Shown: one piece after another, positions 47,815-58,499 of the stretch
Layout: every line of letters starts with the position of its first letter
How positions within the stretch are numbered: position 1 is the stretch's first letter
DNA from: Cryptomeria japonica
Lineage: Eukaryota > Streptophyta > Pinopsida > Cupressales > Cupressaceae
Assembly: GCF_030272615.1 (NCBI RefSeq)
Contig: NC_081406.1
Span: 143,895,041-143,959,040, forward strand
Reading direction: 5' to 3'
Length of the DNA stretch: 64,000 nt
Notes under the pieces: model-generated
What the model was told of the DNA's origin: nothing
The model's database searches: none
The model's input: the letters and a program-made list of their open reading frames with translations, nothing else
Made by a program: the position numbers and the translations under genes

Positions 47815-48840
47815 TGTCCTTGTGAAGATCTTAAGGTAAACTAGTAAGTCTTGTCATATAGGTCTGTCCTTGGAAAGGACATAGAGCAAAATACATACCT
47901 TGAACTTGTCCTTCCAAAGGACGGTGAGCGAATTATGTTTTGAGTCTTGTCCTTACCAAGGTCATAGAGCGAAATTCTCATCAAGGACATTGAGCGAACT
48001 TCTTCACTTAACCATGTATCTTGCATCAACTTGGAATGAATCTGTTAGACCTTGTCCTTGGATAAAGCATGAAACGAGTTTTGTTATAGGGCTTGTCCTT
48101 CCAAAGGGCACATAGAGCAAATTCCATTTTTAGACCTTGTCCTTGAGAAGGTCTTCGAGCGAAAATTGCTATATAGGTCCTGTTCTTCCGAAGGACATTG
48201 GGCGAAATTATCACCCCAACCTTGTCCTTGCTAAGGGTCCAGAGTGAACTACTTGCCTTGTCCTTGCTGAGGGTCTAGAGCGAACTATTTGCCTTGTCCC
48301 TATTGATGGTCTAGAGCGAACTTGAATGTGTCTTAAAGCAAAATTTGTTTAGAATCATGCCTTGTCCTTACCATGGTCCAAGAGCGAACTTTATCGTTTG
48401 AAGTTGTCCTTAGAAGGGTCATAGAGCGAAAATAGCATTATAGGTCCTGTCCCTACCAAGGACAGAGAGCAAACTACATTATGAGTCTTGTCCTTATCAA
48501 GGACATAGAGAAAAAATATCATATAGGGCCTGTCCTTGGAAAGGACATGGAGCGAAACACCTGCCTTGACCTTGACCACCCAAAGGACATAAAGCGAGTT
48601 GATTTGAAGATAGCGTACCTTGCAAAGGTCATCTAGCGGAATTTTGATTTAGGTTTTGTCCTTGTCAAGGACATAGAGCGAAAACTTCATTTAGGTCTTG
48701 TCCTTCCAAAGGACAAAGAGCAAATGGCATTACAGGTCCTATACTTGGAAAGGTCATAGAGAGAAATCACCATCTAGAGCGAATTGTATGTACCTTGCAT
48801 GAGACCTAAAGCGAAATTCAACAAGACAAGCGTTTTGGAG
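47815..48840. repeat. Stem-loop array of B
   Basis: About twenty units of roughly 50 bp. The core is TGTCCTT-NNN-AAGGACA followed by tagagcgaa. Perfect 7-bp stems with different loops occur at 47865-47881 (GGA), 48489-48505 (ATC), 48531-48547 (GGA), 48657-48673 (GTC) and 48699-48715 (CCA). Several others have one mismatch or a G-U pair. Confidence 0.9.
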
Positions 48841-48988
48841 TTATGATCAATTCAAAATTCGAACTGGTAGAAGGGAAAATAATGATCTGCCAAGTCGACC
48901 AACATCAAGGAAGATAATTTACATTTTTTGTTTACATTAAACCAAGTCAGCCTTGTATCCTAAAAGACACATCCCTACCCTAAGTCGC

Positions 48989-48996
48989 ATATATAA
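48989..48996 (+). promoter_or_regulatory. Internal TATA box of B
   Basis: atatataag after the stem-loop array and about 600 bp before the ORF. Element A has actataaat at the equivalent place (about 39865). Confidence 0.55.
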
Positions 48997-49347
48997 GAGA
49001 GGTTGAAAGATCATTTTTACATCAAATCAAAACTCAGTTCCTCTCTATCAGCGAAATTTAACAGCAGGTCGGCGAATTTCTTCAATTAGACAACGAACTT
49101 CATCAAACATTAGCGAATTTCAATCAGTACACAAGGCGAACTTCACCATTAATTGCAGGGTTAGTCATTTGGAGAAGGCGAATTCTGTCATTTGAAGAAG
49201 CGAATTTGCTCAAGAAACAAGCCTATCACACAGCGAATTCACCTTGGACAGCCCAGATTTGTATTAGGGATCAGACTTGCATTTTGAATAGTGATTTCAT
49301 TAAGTAGTCTCAGTCATTCAATTGATAAGAAATCATCAAAATCAGCG

Positions 49348-49584
49348 GTAAGGACTACATTTTAAGACTAAAATCAGGTCTGATTAAAGGCAGAAAAATC
49401 ACAATTCATTCAAGTTAGGATGCATGTGTAGGATTAGGACAGTCTTATGAAGCATTCAATTAGAATCATTATAATGTAGGACTGGTTTAAATCAGTACTT
49501 CATTTTCATTTATGAGGTTTTGCAAGCTCAAAGTTGTTAATTTTTATAACCTTGTCAAGACCCTAACTTGACCATCTCTCATAG
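49348..49584 (+). other. Possible leader intron of the B ORF
   Basis: Donor GCG|GTAAGG at 49348, branch-like ctaac/cttgac, then a pyrimidine-rich stretch and acceptor atag|gta at 49584, eight bases before the ATG. A has ttacag|gta in the same place (acceptor 40606). Inferred, with no transcript evidence. Confidence 0.4.
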
Positions 49585-49591
49585 GTAAACA

Positions 49592-52500
49592 ATGGCAGCG
49601 CCTAAGACAAGCGGATCATCCTCAAGGCAGGCTCTCATCAAAGAAGATTAGAAGAGCGATGACTTGGAGACCAAGATTACATCTCGGTGGAGCAACATTG
49701 GAGATACAAATCTTGGGAACTTCAATGTGAAGAAGTTTCGTGAGGCATCATACATTGGCAAACCATCACCTATAGCCAAGAGGATAATAGAGAGCGGCCT
49801 CATCAAAGCAGCCGGCTTCCCTCCTGCAGTTAGATGTCATGAATTGATGATTGAATGCGCCAAGCACTATGATTCACACTCGAGGACAATTGTGGTCGAG
49901 GATGGAACCGTTCTTGCCTACCTATCAAAAAGGGCCATAAGTGAAGCCTTTCACCTACCAGAACAGAGGGACATGATCTATAGAAGTTTACAAGGAGCCA
50001 AATCAATTTATGAAGATGATCCTGATGCATGCCTATCAATCATCAATAGGGATTGGTTGCAAAAGAGTAGACCCCGTATAAACAAGATACCGAATGGGCC
50101 ACACCGAATTGACTTTCAAGAGGAGTTTAGGGATTTAATCACCTTGCTTGGCCGAGTTATAGGTGCTCCTCAAGCCTTTTGTTTTGACAAATGGATGTTC
50201 TTCTTCATTCAAATAATTATTCAAGGGAAACGGATAGTTAATTGGGCAAGAATCATTAGTAATTGCCGAGATGTACAATTGAGAAGGTTGATTCCTACCA
50301 AGTCATTCCACATGATCTCATATATCATATATTATCTAGCAAGGAGTTATGAATATGCGGGGCTACCACACAGAGGTAGAGTTGGAAGAGGGCTCGGAGA
50401 GATAAGGGTTTGTGATTCTTATGAAATATTGCACCATCCACCTAAACAACATTATAGAACAATCAATGATACTTTCACAATGCACATCACCAAGACTCTA
50501 CAAGGTGGGATCCATCAAAGATTGTCTCTGGAGGCACAAGAACTAGTCAAACAATATGGTGTGTGGCTTATTCAATTTCCCAAATTCACATATATAAGGA
50601 TCCAAGGATATCCTTCTCCTCCTTATATGTTGCCACGTTATCCCACAGACAGGATAGTAGTTCTCGAAGTGACAAGACAATTATTAGCATGTACCAAATC
50701 CTTGAGGCACAAACATGGAGCTGTTATCACTAATTCCATTTCACTTGGGAATTCAATAGAAGTTTGCCCTTCCCTTCAAATAGCTGAAAGTGGCGAGCCA
50801 GAGTTATCTCTCTATTTGTTTACACCATTTGCTTCTAGAGATAATTTTGATCCCTATGGTAATGTAGAAGAAATGGCTGGGATTTTTGGATGAATGCACA
50901 AGATGACTTTGAGATAAAGAAGAAGATGCACTCCCAGATGCCTCTTGATCTCATCAGGAAATGGAAGATCTATAGAGTGGCTGATCAAGCACAAGATAGT
51001 GGTTGATATATCCAATCTACCTATGAGAAGGAAGCTAAAGAAATAAAGATTGATTGGGATGAAAAGGAAGTCACACATATGAGGGAATTAATGAATCAAG
51101 TTTTAACTTGCACACGAAGATGGGTAGATATTCAACATCAGAAATTGAAAGAGAAAGATGTGACAATGACATTCAATTTGGAGACAAGGACAAAAGAAGA
51201 AGAAAGGGCAAGTGTCAGTGAAAACACCTCTCATTCCAAATGATCAAAAAGGAAGAATAAACAAGGAAAGAAAGAAGCATCCAAGAAGAAGCAAAAGACA
51301 AATTCTGATCAGCCTCCTAGCGCTTCTTCTAGATATGAGAAAGAAAATCAAGGCAAAGATCAAAGAATAGATGAAGGCATGGTCCACGAAGTAGATGAAT
51401 CGATAGAGTCTACAATACAAAATGACAAGAATGATAGGCAAGATAAAGGAAAAATGCTACAAGAATCATCAAATCCAGCCCTTCATATCTAAATTTGTGA
51501 TGATGAAGAGCAAGGAGACAATAATGAAGTAACTTCCCCTCCCAGGAATGAACTATTGCTCGAAGAAGTGCAAGTAAAAGAAGGAAGATCCTCTATTCCC
51601 GAATGGCTCAAAGAGAGGCTTACCAAAGAAGTAATAGAAGAAGAACAACAACAAACATTTGATTTAGAAAGTCTTCTAAGCGGACCTCAAGAAGTCATTG
51701 AGAGAAAGAAAACTCCGAAGATGTCTAAAATAATAAGAGATGATGCAGGCTCCAAAAAGATACAGATTGCTACTCCGGCGGTAGATAAATATGAAGATGA
51801 GATTATGGCAAAAGAATATGATTTGGAGACTGTTGACTGAGGTCCACTCACTTCTAAGCAAGCCATGGAGGAAGCAACCGACTCAGTGAAGGCGGTCAAT
51901 GAGAAGCCAAAGGCCAAAATAGAGAAGAACAAAAGGTTAGAAAAGGAGGTGAATGCATGGAGGAACTATGTTCAACAATTTCAGCAACCATTGACACATC
52001 AAAGTCCAAAAGCCACACCACCTCCCTTGCTTCCCGCAGAGTCAATTGATCATATGGAGAAAATGAGGAAGTCAGCACAACTTCTAGAGGCATGGATCAG
52101 CAAATCATTCACAATGGCTAATGAGTTTGTAAGAAATATGATGAAAATACTTGGTAGAGCCATTCGAGTTCTTGAGATAGTTCATAACCTCATGGTGACA
52201 GTTGATGCCTTCACTCATGCTAAGAACGTCACCATTCCAATATTGCAAGCAATAAGGAAAGCACCTAGACAGATACTGGCACAAGAGGGGGCAATCAGAA
52301 AAGAATCAACTCCTAATCTGTTACAATGGTCGACCTTGCTTCAAATGAAGAAACTCCTTTTTCAAGATGTGAGTAACAGATGTAGTCAAGTTGAAGATAC
52401 CATCAATCCTATTCATGACAAGATAATTTAGGTGATATGCATCGTTCTTGACAAAAGGGCGGAAATTGAAAGAGATGTGGACATTCATGAATTGGAGGGC

Positions 52501-52785
52501 AGGATAAAAGTTATCTTTCAAGGAGAAGGTGGACCGATCACAAAAAAGAAGTTAGATCTTATGCAAGCCACTATGTTCCTTGTTGATAAGACAAAAGAAC
52601 TTGAGCATGGATGGGAGGTCACACTTCTTGCAGCCTTTGATGAAGTAATCCACCTAGAAGAACGTATGAAGAATCTACTTGAAATTCCAATTTTTGAAGT
52701 TGAAAGTAAGATGTCCAGGTTCATTCAATATGCCACAAAGGGGAAGGAGAAAGGAAACAAAATTCTAGAAGAAAGTTTGTTATGA
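49592..52785 (+). pseudogene. Long ORF of element B, function unknown
   Basis: From ATG 49592 (MAAPKTSGSSSRQALIKED) the frame holds for about 430 codons with one stop (TAG, 49649). It then shifts by one base near 50880 and runs to TGA or TAA stops at about 51004, 51241, 51490, 51838, 52429 and finally 52783. The N-terminal domain (residues 40-430) is compact and conserved-looking: DGTVLAYLSKRAISEAFHLP, FDKWMFFFIQIIIQGKRIVN, WARIISN, MISYIIYYLARSYEYAGLP. The middle is Lys/Glu/Ser-rich (KRKNKQGKKEASKKKQK). The C-terminal part is helical with a likely coiled coil (EKNKRLEKEVNAWRNYVQQF). The first domain resembles plant 'putative transposon protein' additional ORFs, from memory. It has no gag knuckle and no pol motif. 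It lies after an internal promoter and possible leader intron. About 1,060 codons in all. Confidence 0.75.
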
Positions 52786-52988
52786 GTCCACTTGGCATTT
52801 CATTTCCCTATTGGAGGATGCTTCCTCGATTTTTGTGTCAGCACATGTTGTCTTCTCATTGGTTGATTCATGATGATGATTATCTTGATAGGGTTTTCAA
52901 TTGTATTAAACCCTAATTAGGGTTTAGGTGGCAAGATCTTGGCCCTTGATCTTCATTCAATCTTGGCCCTTCATAGTATTTGGAAGTC

Positions 52989-52996
52989 CTATATAA
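52989..52996 (+). promoter_or_regulatory. TATA box before the right R/U5 tail of B
   Basis: tatataag, 60-70 bp after aaaccctaattagggttt. The same pair of features is found in LTR C (61160-61195, minus strand), so this is the LTR-type promoter. Confidence 0.65.
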
Positions 52997-53861
52997 GCTC
53001 CACTCATTTCATTTGAATAGGTTAATAGCAATGTTAATGATGTTAGTAATAGCAATAGAGTAGAAGAGAGAGTAATAGTGCTAGAATATTGGCAAGAGAA
53101 AGACTTGAAGAATTGTTGTTGTTTGGCTATTGGATTAATGAAACATTGACCTTATGGTGTTTTTGCTCAATCCTTGAAGCTTATTGCATGGTTCTTTTGT
53201 CATCTCACGTCAATCTTTTATGTTAGTTTTATTGTTTAGATTAAATGATGGAATATTGCATTTGATATATTGTGAAGCTCGTTATCCATACCACTAGCTT
53301 TCTTGTTGATTGTAAGCGAGCCTTGTGCGGTCAACTGGAACATTTGAAAGTGTTAAGTTCGATTATTGCTTAATCATTGATATGCATTCAATTGATGGTG
53401 TCTATGGTTAGTAGTGATTTGAAAATCTTCAAACATCCTTAGAAGATTGCACTAGTTCTAATGGAGTTGTTCAAGCTATGGCGATGCTATAACTAGTTGA
53501 GTTTCACTTGTGTCATTTCTTCATTCATTCATTTTAGAATAGCTTAGAATTCCTCTAAACCCTCATCTTTTGCCATTTTTTGGGTAATCATTTAGTAGTT
53601 TTAGGAGAAAATCCCATTGCATACCATCTGCCAATCACGTCATGAAATCTTTTCGAACCATAAATGCCCCTTAATGAAACAGCAATCACAAAGACCAACT
53701 AAGCTTATCCACACGTAGTGATCCTACATATATGAACCTTGGAGTCTTTTTGGATGATCCTTAAGCTATTCTTCAACATCCAAGAGATTTTATTCAAGAG
53801 AGGATAAGATACTTATGGTATTTTATTCTGTATTCGCATGTGCCTAAGCAACACATCAACA

Positions 53862-53866
53862 GATAG
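53862..53866. repeat. TSD of B, right
   Basis: GATAG. The J integrase frame resumes here. Confidence 0.9.
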
Positions 53867-54690
53867 TCATGTGGTGAGTGGAATTATAACAATACTCACA
53901 AATATGCAACCACTTCACCCAAGCCTTCTACTACCCAGAAATGTAATTCCGTAGGTATCCCTCCACCCATTTATTGACAATCTCATTCTGCCCATCAGTC
54001 TAAGGGTGGTAGCTAGTACTCGGAGTGAGCTTTGTCCTGCATAGTCTGAATAACTTCTGCTAGAAGTTACTCATGAACCTACTATCTCTATCACTGACAA
54101 TACTTCGAGGTAACCCATGCAATCTAAATACCTCACGAAAGAAAAGATTTGCCACTTGTGCAGCTAAATAAGTAGTCGTGATCAGGAAGAAATGTGCATA
54201 CTTAGTCAACCGATCAACTACCACATAAATGTTGTCTCTCCCTTGAGCTTTCGACAAGCCCGTAATAAAGTTCATAGACACGCATTCCCACTTCCTCTCA
54301 GGAATAGGAAGTGGCTGAAGTAACCCAACAGGGTAAGTATGCTCTTGCTTGTTTTGCTGACAAACAGAGCACTCACTGACATGCTAAAGAACATCAGATT
54401 TAAGGCCCTTCCAAGTAAATCTCTCCTATACCTACCTATAGGTCTTAAAGTATCCAGGATGACCAGCCATAGGTGAATCGTGTAAAGATCTCAATACCTT
54501 GTTCCTCATATATGAATCTAGAACTAAAAAAATTCTCTCCTTGTAAATGATAAGATCATTCACAAGAGAGTACTTGATGTCATGTACTATCCCATCAATA
54601 ATGCCAGAAGCCCACAGATTCTTGGCATACTCTGCTATGATCAAGTGTTTCCAATCCTCAGAAACCTCTGCCGTGGAGCTCAAATGGGGA
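53867..54690 (-). pseudogene. Integrase core of J
   Basis: The zinc-binding H2C2 part reads LHDSPMAGHPGYFKTYR with later CSVCQQNK (two stops between). The DDE core follows with the first Asp in VVVDRLTKYAHF, the second in SIVSDRDSRFMSNF and the Glu in TDGQNEIVNKWVEGY. It is cut by B just after CEYCYNSTHHMTI, which is where MTPFRALYGYD should follow. It would join cDNA ends to host DNA. Confidence 0.9.
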
Positions 54691-55100
54691 TGGCGAGATA
54701 AGGCAACAGCAACAATGTCCTGAGTCCCTTTGACACAGGAGATGTCAAAACCATAAGACTGTAACTTGCTGACCCACTTCTGTTGACGCTCATTTAGATC
54801 CTACTGTTCAAGGAAATGCTTCAAGCTGTTATGATCAGTTTTGACACAAAACTTGCTGCCAACTAAGTACTGCCTGAACTTGGCCATTGCATGCATGATG
54901 GCCAACATTTCCTTGTCATAAATACTATAGCTCCTCTCAGGACCCCTTAGCTTCTTGCTCTCGAAGGCTATAGGATGACAATCCTACATAATTATTGCAC
55001 CAATATCCTCTCCACATGCATCACAATGAAGCTCAAAAGGTTTGGTGAAATCTGGTAAGGCTAGAACTGGACATGTAGTCATCAACTATTGGCTAAGTCA
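54684..55100 (-). pseudogene. RNase H of J
   Basis: CPVLALPDFTKPFELHCDA (RT connection and first Asp), then HPIAFESKKLRGPERSYSIY with DKEMLAI supplying the Glu, and FCVKTDHNSLKHFL with the third Asp. QKWVSKLQSYGFDI closes the domain. One stop occurs in the middle. It is separated from RT by the hAT element. Confidence 0.88.
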
Positions 55101-55389
55101 CAAGGTTCGAATTCGAATTCAAAATCGACAGCCATGAAATTCATATGAAATTCGACAAGTGAAAAATTCGAAAAAAAAATCGGATAAAATTCGCCTTATA
55201 TAATTTTGTTTATTTTTTAAATATATGTATACTTCTAATAAATTATCAAAATAGCTTAACATTGCTAAATAGATTTGAAGTCATTATAAAAAGATGGCAC
55301 ATTTATAAAATATAAACCATAAGAAACATGTGAAATCACGATTGCGAAGATGTTTTCTTTTCAAAAAGTTACAATAAAAAGTTAAGACT

Positions 55390-57393
55390 TCAAAAAAGCT
55401 CTAAGTCATCAAGAGTACTTGGCTCAGATGGTGTAGCATCATCATCTGTATCACTATCCAATTCCTCATCAAGAAAGTCAAGCTCATCTGCAACTGGCAC
55501 TTCTATGTCTTGTGGAATGTGTTGTTGTGAAGAAGAAGTGGAGTCACTTGCTGATTTGTTCATGAGCAATTTCAAATTGCTGCGAACGTAGACAAGATCT
55601 CCCAACTTTCCAGACAACAATTTGTTCCTCTTCTTGGAATGGATGTGGTCAAAGCAACTCCAATTTCTCTCACGAGCTAATGAACTTGCTCCCTGACTCA
55701 GTATTCTAATGGCAAAGCGCTGAAATTCAGGAGTTTGTGCTCCATAGCTCATCCACCATCTATAACTAGGTACCGCATCTCATTTCATATCATATTCGGC
55801 TCCTGCTACTCCAAACAACCCTTCTGCTCTCTTGTATAGCCAACTTTGGTCTCTGATTAGACTTGCAATTGCTGGATCTAGTTCAAATTTGCTAATGGCT
55901 TCATAAAACCCTGCCATAATTTCAAAATCAGCTTGTCGATCAATATGAAATAGCTTAGGCTCCAAATAACAAGCTGCTGCATGTAAAGGTGTGTGCATCA
56001 TTTTCCATCTAGAATCAACTGCTGCCCATATCTCCATGTACTCTGCATCTACATTATTTAGTGCTCTCTGAATAGCTTCCTTACAACGATCCATGCTTTC
56101 ATAAAGCATGCCAAGGCAAGGTTTGTCACCATCAACCATGCGAAGCACATCAACAATTGGCTCACATATACTCAAAACCTTTGTTCCACTTTCCCAAAAA
56201 CTGCTATTTAAAACAATTTGCTCTATGTTCTTGCCCTTGGCACTTTTCGAAAGCACTGAATTTTCCCACTCATTGGAACAAACAACAGATCTCAAAGCTG
56301 CTTTCTCTTCAACAACTCTCTTCAAAGTGATATAAAATGAAGCAAATCTTGTGTCACAAGGCCGCAACAACTCCCTAGATGCATGTTGCCTATAAAGACT
56401 CAATGTGAGACGATGATTTCTTATGAAGTTTGCAAGTGCTCTCCCTCTATGAATTGCTTCATATATCCATGGAAACTTAGCCAAATCATGAAGCAGCAAA
56501 TCCAAACAATGTGTTGCACATGGACTCCAATATATTTGAGGGTATTTCTCAACAATCAGTTTTCCAGCTCCCACACAATTTGCTGCACTATCAGTGACCA
56601 CTTGAACCACATTTTCCACCCCTACTTCAAGAATGGCTTCCTCTAATATTTGAAATATGTATTCAGAAGTTTTCTTGTGGTTCATGGTGTCAATCACTTT
56701 CAAGAATGCAACACCTTCAGGACAAGCCACCAAAACATTGATCAATGGCCTTTGACATATATCTGACCATCCATCACTCAATATGGTGCAACCTGTTACC
56801 TTCCAAGAGGCTTTGACCTCAGCTAGTTTCTCAGTCACTCTTTCTTTTGACCTCTCCAAAAGACTTGTCCTGAAAGCCTCAGAAGTGGGAGGTGTGTACC
56901 CTTTGCCAAACTCTGCAACTTTTTGAATTGCATTGTGAAAATGCGGATTTCTAGCTACATTGAACGGAATAGCACTTGTGTAAAACAAATCTGCTAGTGC
57001 ATCATCCACCTGTTGTTTCTCTACTGGTTTCCAAAGACTCTTCAAAGTTCCACTCTCTTTGGATGTCCCTGTGGCCTTGGGTAGACTCGAAGAGGAAGAC
57101 ATAATAGATGTGGATCTAGACAGATCCTCTTCAATTCTCTGTTTCTTTTGTGCCACCTGCATCTTTCCTGCAATCGAAGAGGCTTGCTCTTTCTCTAAAA
57201 TAGCTCTAATTTCTTTGGACACATTTGGACATGCAGTAACACCTCCACCTTAACCCCCTGAAATACCAAGCAAGTGGTCCTTTATCCTTGTTAAAGTTTC
57301 GGTATAAACTTTCGGGCACAAGTTACAATGAAGATAAGTACCATTGCGGGTCACATGTTTCCATCCCTCTGAAGTTGATTTGTTGGGAGCCAT
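55390..57393 (-). pseudogene. hAT transposase, two premature stops
   Basis: From ATG 57393 (MAPNKSTSEGWKHV) to the stop at 55390. An N-terminal BED-type zinc finger (W..V.., CNLCPKVY, TRIKDHLLG) is followed by CPNVSKEIRA. Next comes a DUF659-like catalytic part (TILSDGWSDICQRPLINVLV, VVQVVTDSAANCVGAGKLI, WSPCATHCLDLLLHDLAKFP). The hAT C-terminal dimerisation domain closes it (WWMSYGAQTPEFQRFAIRIL, ARERNWSCFDHIHSKKRNKL) with an acidic tail. About 667 codons, normal for this family. Stops: TAA near 57252 just after the zinc finger, and TGA at 55780 replacing an Arg or similar codon. Otherwise the frame is clean, so inactivation is recent. Confidence 0.93.
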
Positions 57394-57399
57394 TACAAT

Positions 57400-58007
57400 C
57401 TGTACAATTTAGAAGAAAAACGATTTTTAATATTTAAAACAAAGATTAAATTTTATTTAAAAACATTAAAACAAAATATACGTAAGATGTGAATTTTATC
57501 TCTAAAAATCAAAATAATTCAATAAGTTTAAAACTTTATTTAAATATAATATTTGTTATATTTAGCTCTAAAAAGCAAAATATATAATAAATCACTGTAA
57601 TAAAATAACTTATATGTTTTAAAATATAATGGTGTCTTGAAATATTTATTATAATATGTTTAATATTTATAATAAAATCACTGTAGAAAAATCAGCTATG
57701 AATGGTAATAGAATTACTATTATAAAATCACAGTAATAAAATAAGCTATGAATGGTAATAAATTATAAAATTACTATTATAAAAATAGTAATAAAATAAA
57801 ATCAATGTAGCATTATAATATAATATAAATTATAAAATTACTATTATAAAATCACCGTAATAAAATAAAATCAATGTAGCATTATAATATAATATATGAA
57901 TAATATTTATTGACAACAATGATATTATTAAAATATATGACAACAGTGATAATAAAATATTAACTAGGAAATAAAATACAGTATAACTATGACTTTAGGG
58001 TGCCTAC
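57400..58007 (-). other. Leader intron of the hAT gene, very AT-rich
   Basis: Donor GAG|GTAGGC at 58007 and acceptor TTGTACAG at 57400, six bases before the ATG, with a pyrimidine stretch before it. It contains two tandem copies of a roughly 68-bp unit (57760-57827, 57828-57895) built from taataaaatca, gaattac and similar strings. Confidence 0.55.
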
Positions 58008-58260
58008 CTCAACCTGAACACGGGAGAAAATGCGAAGGCAGGGCAGGAGAAAATGCCAAGGCAAGAAATCCGATGGCAACCCGCGAAAATCCGACGGCAA
58101 CGCTTGTTGCAAACACCCACAAAATCCGATGGCAACCCGTGAAAATCTGATGGCGACACCCACGACACCCGCGATACCCACAAAATTCCGATGCAAACCT
58201 AGTTGCAGTTGCAGTCACCTGTGACCCAGTAGAAGATACCCGCGACAAAGATTCGAGAAT
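58008..58260 (-). repeat. GC-rich short-unit array in the hAT 5' exon
   Basis: About six units of 'cccgcgaaaatccgatggcaa' type, 20-25 bp long, forming the untranslated first exon. Open frames across it are products of the repeat. Confidence 0.65.
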
Positions 58261-58499
58261 ACCCGCAAGCCGAGTTGTTTGTTTAGAGGCGGATAGGAGC
58301 GATTTATAGAAAAAATCCGCCGAAAGTCTTTAAAAAAACCTAAACGCTTTTTAGAAACCCTAAGAAAACGCTTTTTAAATTTTCACTTTAATAAAAAAAA
58401 ATGACGTCCATGAAAATCGCCGAATTTGAACGATTTTTTAGTCTTGGTTTGAAGTTCGATTAAATTCGAACCTCACCTTTGAAAATCGCTGTATTCTGT

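Larger units (their letters stand above)
44125..53861 (+). mobile_element. Element B: 9.7-kb pol-less LTR-type retrotransposon with unknown ORF
   Basis: 9,737 bp bounded by GATAG and by TGTTGTGACCACATC...CACATCAACA. Layout: an LTR-like unit ending CACGTCAACA at 47680, a stem-loop array, an internal TATA box and leader, a roughly 3.2-kb reading frame, a second TATA box and an R/U5-like tail. The tail (53000-53861) and the end of the first unit (46900-47680) share motifs (gaacattga...tatggtgttt, tcaagagaggata) but are far from identical. No copy of the TGTTGTGACC start precedes the tail. A and C share the start and end motifs. No RT or integrase is encoded. Confidence 0.88.
55103..58473 (-). 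mobile_element. hAT DNA transposon D
   Basis: About 3.37 kb between short terminal inverted repeats AGGTTCGAATT (55103 inward, 58463-58473). It carries a transposase gene with a 5' leader intron. An 8-bp TSD is not clean: aagtcaca on the left against gtgacaca near 58490-58497, so the outer limits may be off by up to 30 bp on the right. It splits RT from RNase H of J. Confidence 0.8.

Noticed and set aside
47815-48840. CRISPR-like regular repeat array
   Set aside because: Units are imperfect, spacers are short and similar to each other, and the context is a plant LTR element.
52846-53861. TGTTGTCTTCTCATTGG at 52846 as the start of a 1-kb 3' LTR of B
   Set aside because: The left unit starts TGTTGTGACCACATC and no matching copy of 52846-53000 is found near 44125. 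TGTTGT alone is too common to decide.
58009-58248. 79-codon Cys/Gly-rich frame upstream of the hAT gene
   Set aside because: It is a translation of a short GC-rich tandem array and ends exactly at the proposed splice donor. Better explained as untranslated leader.
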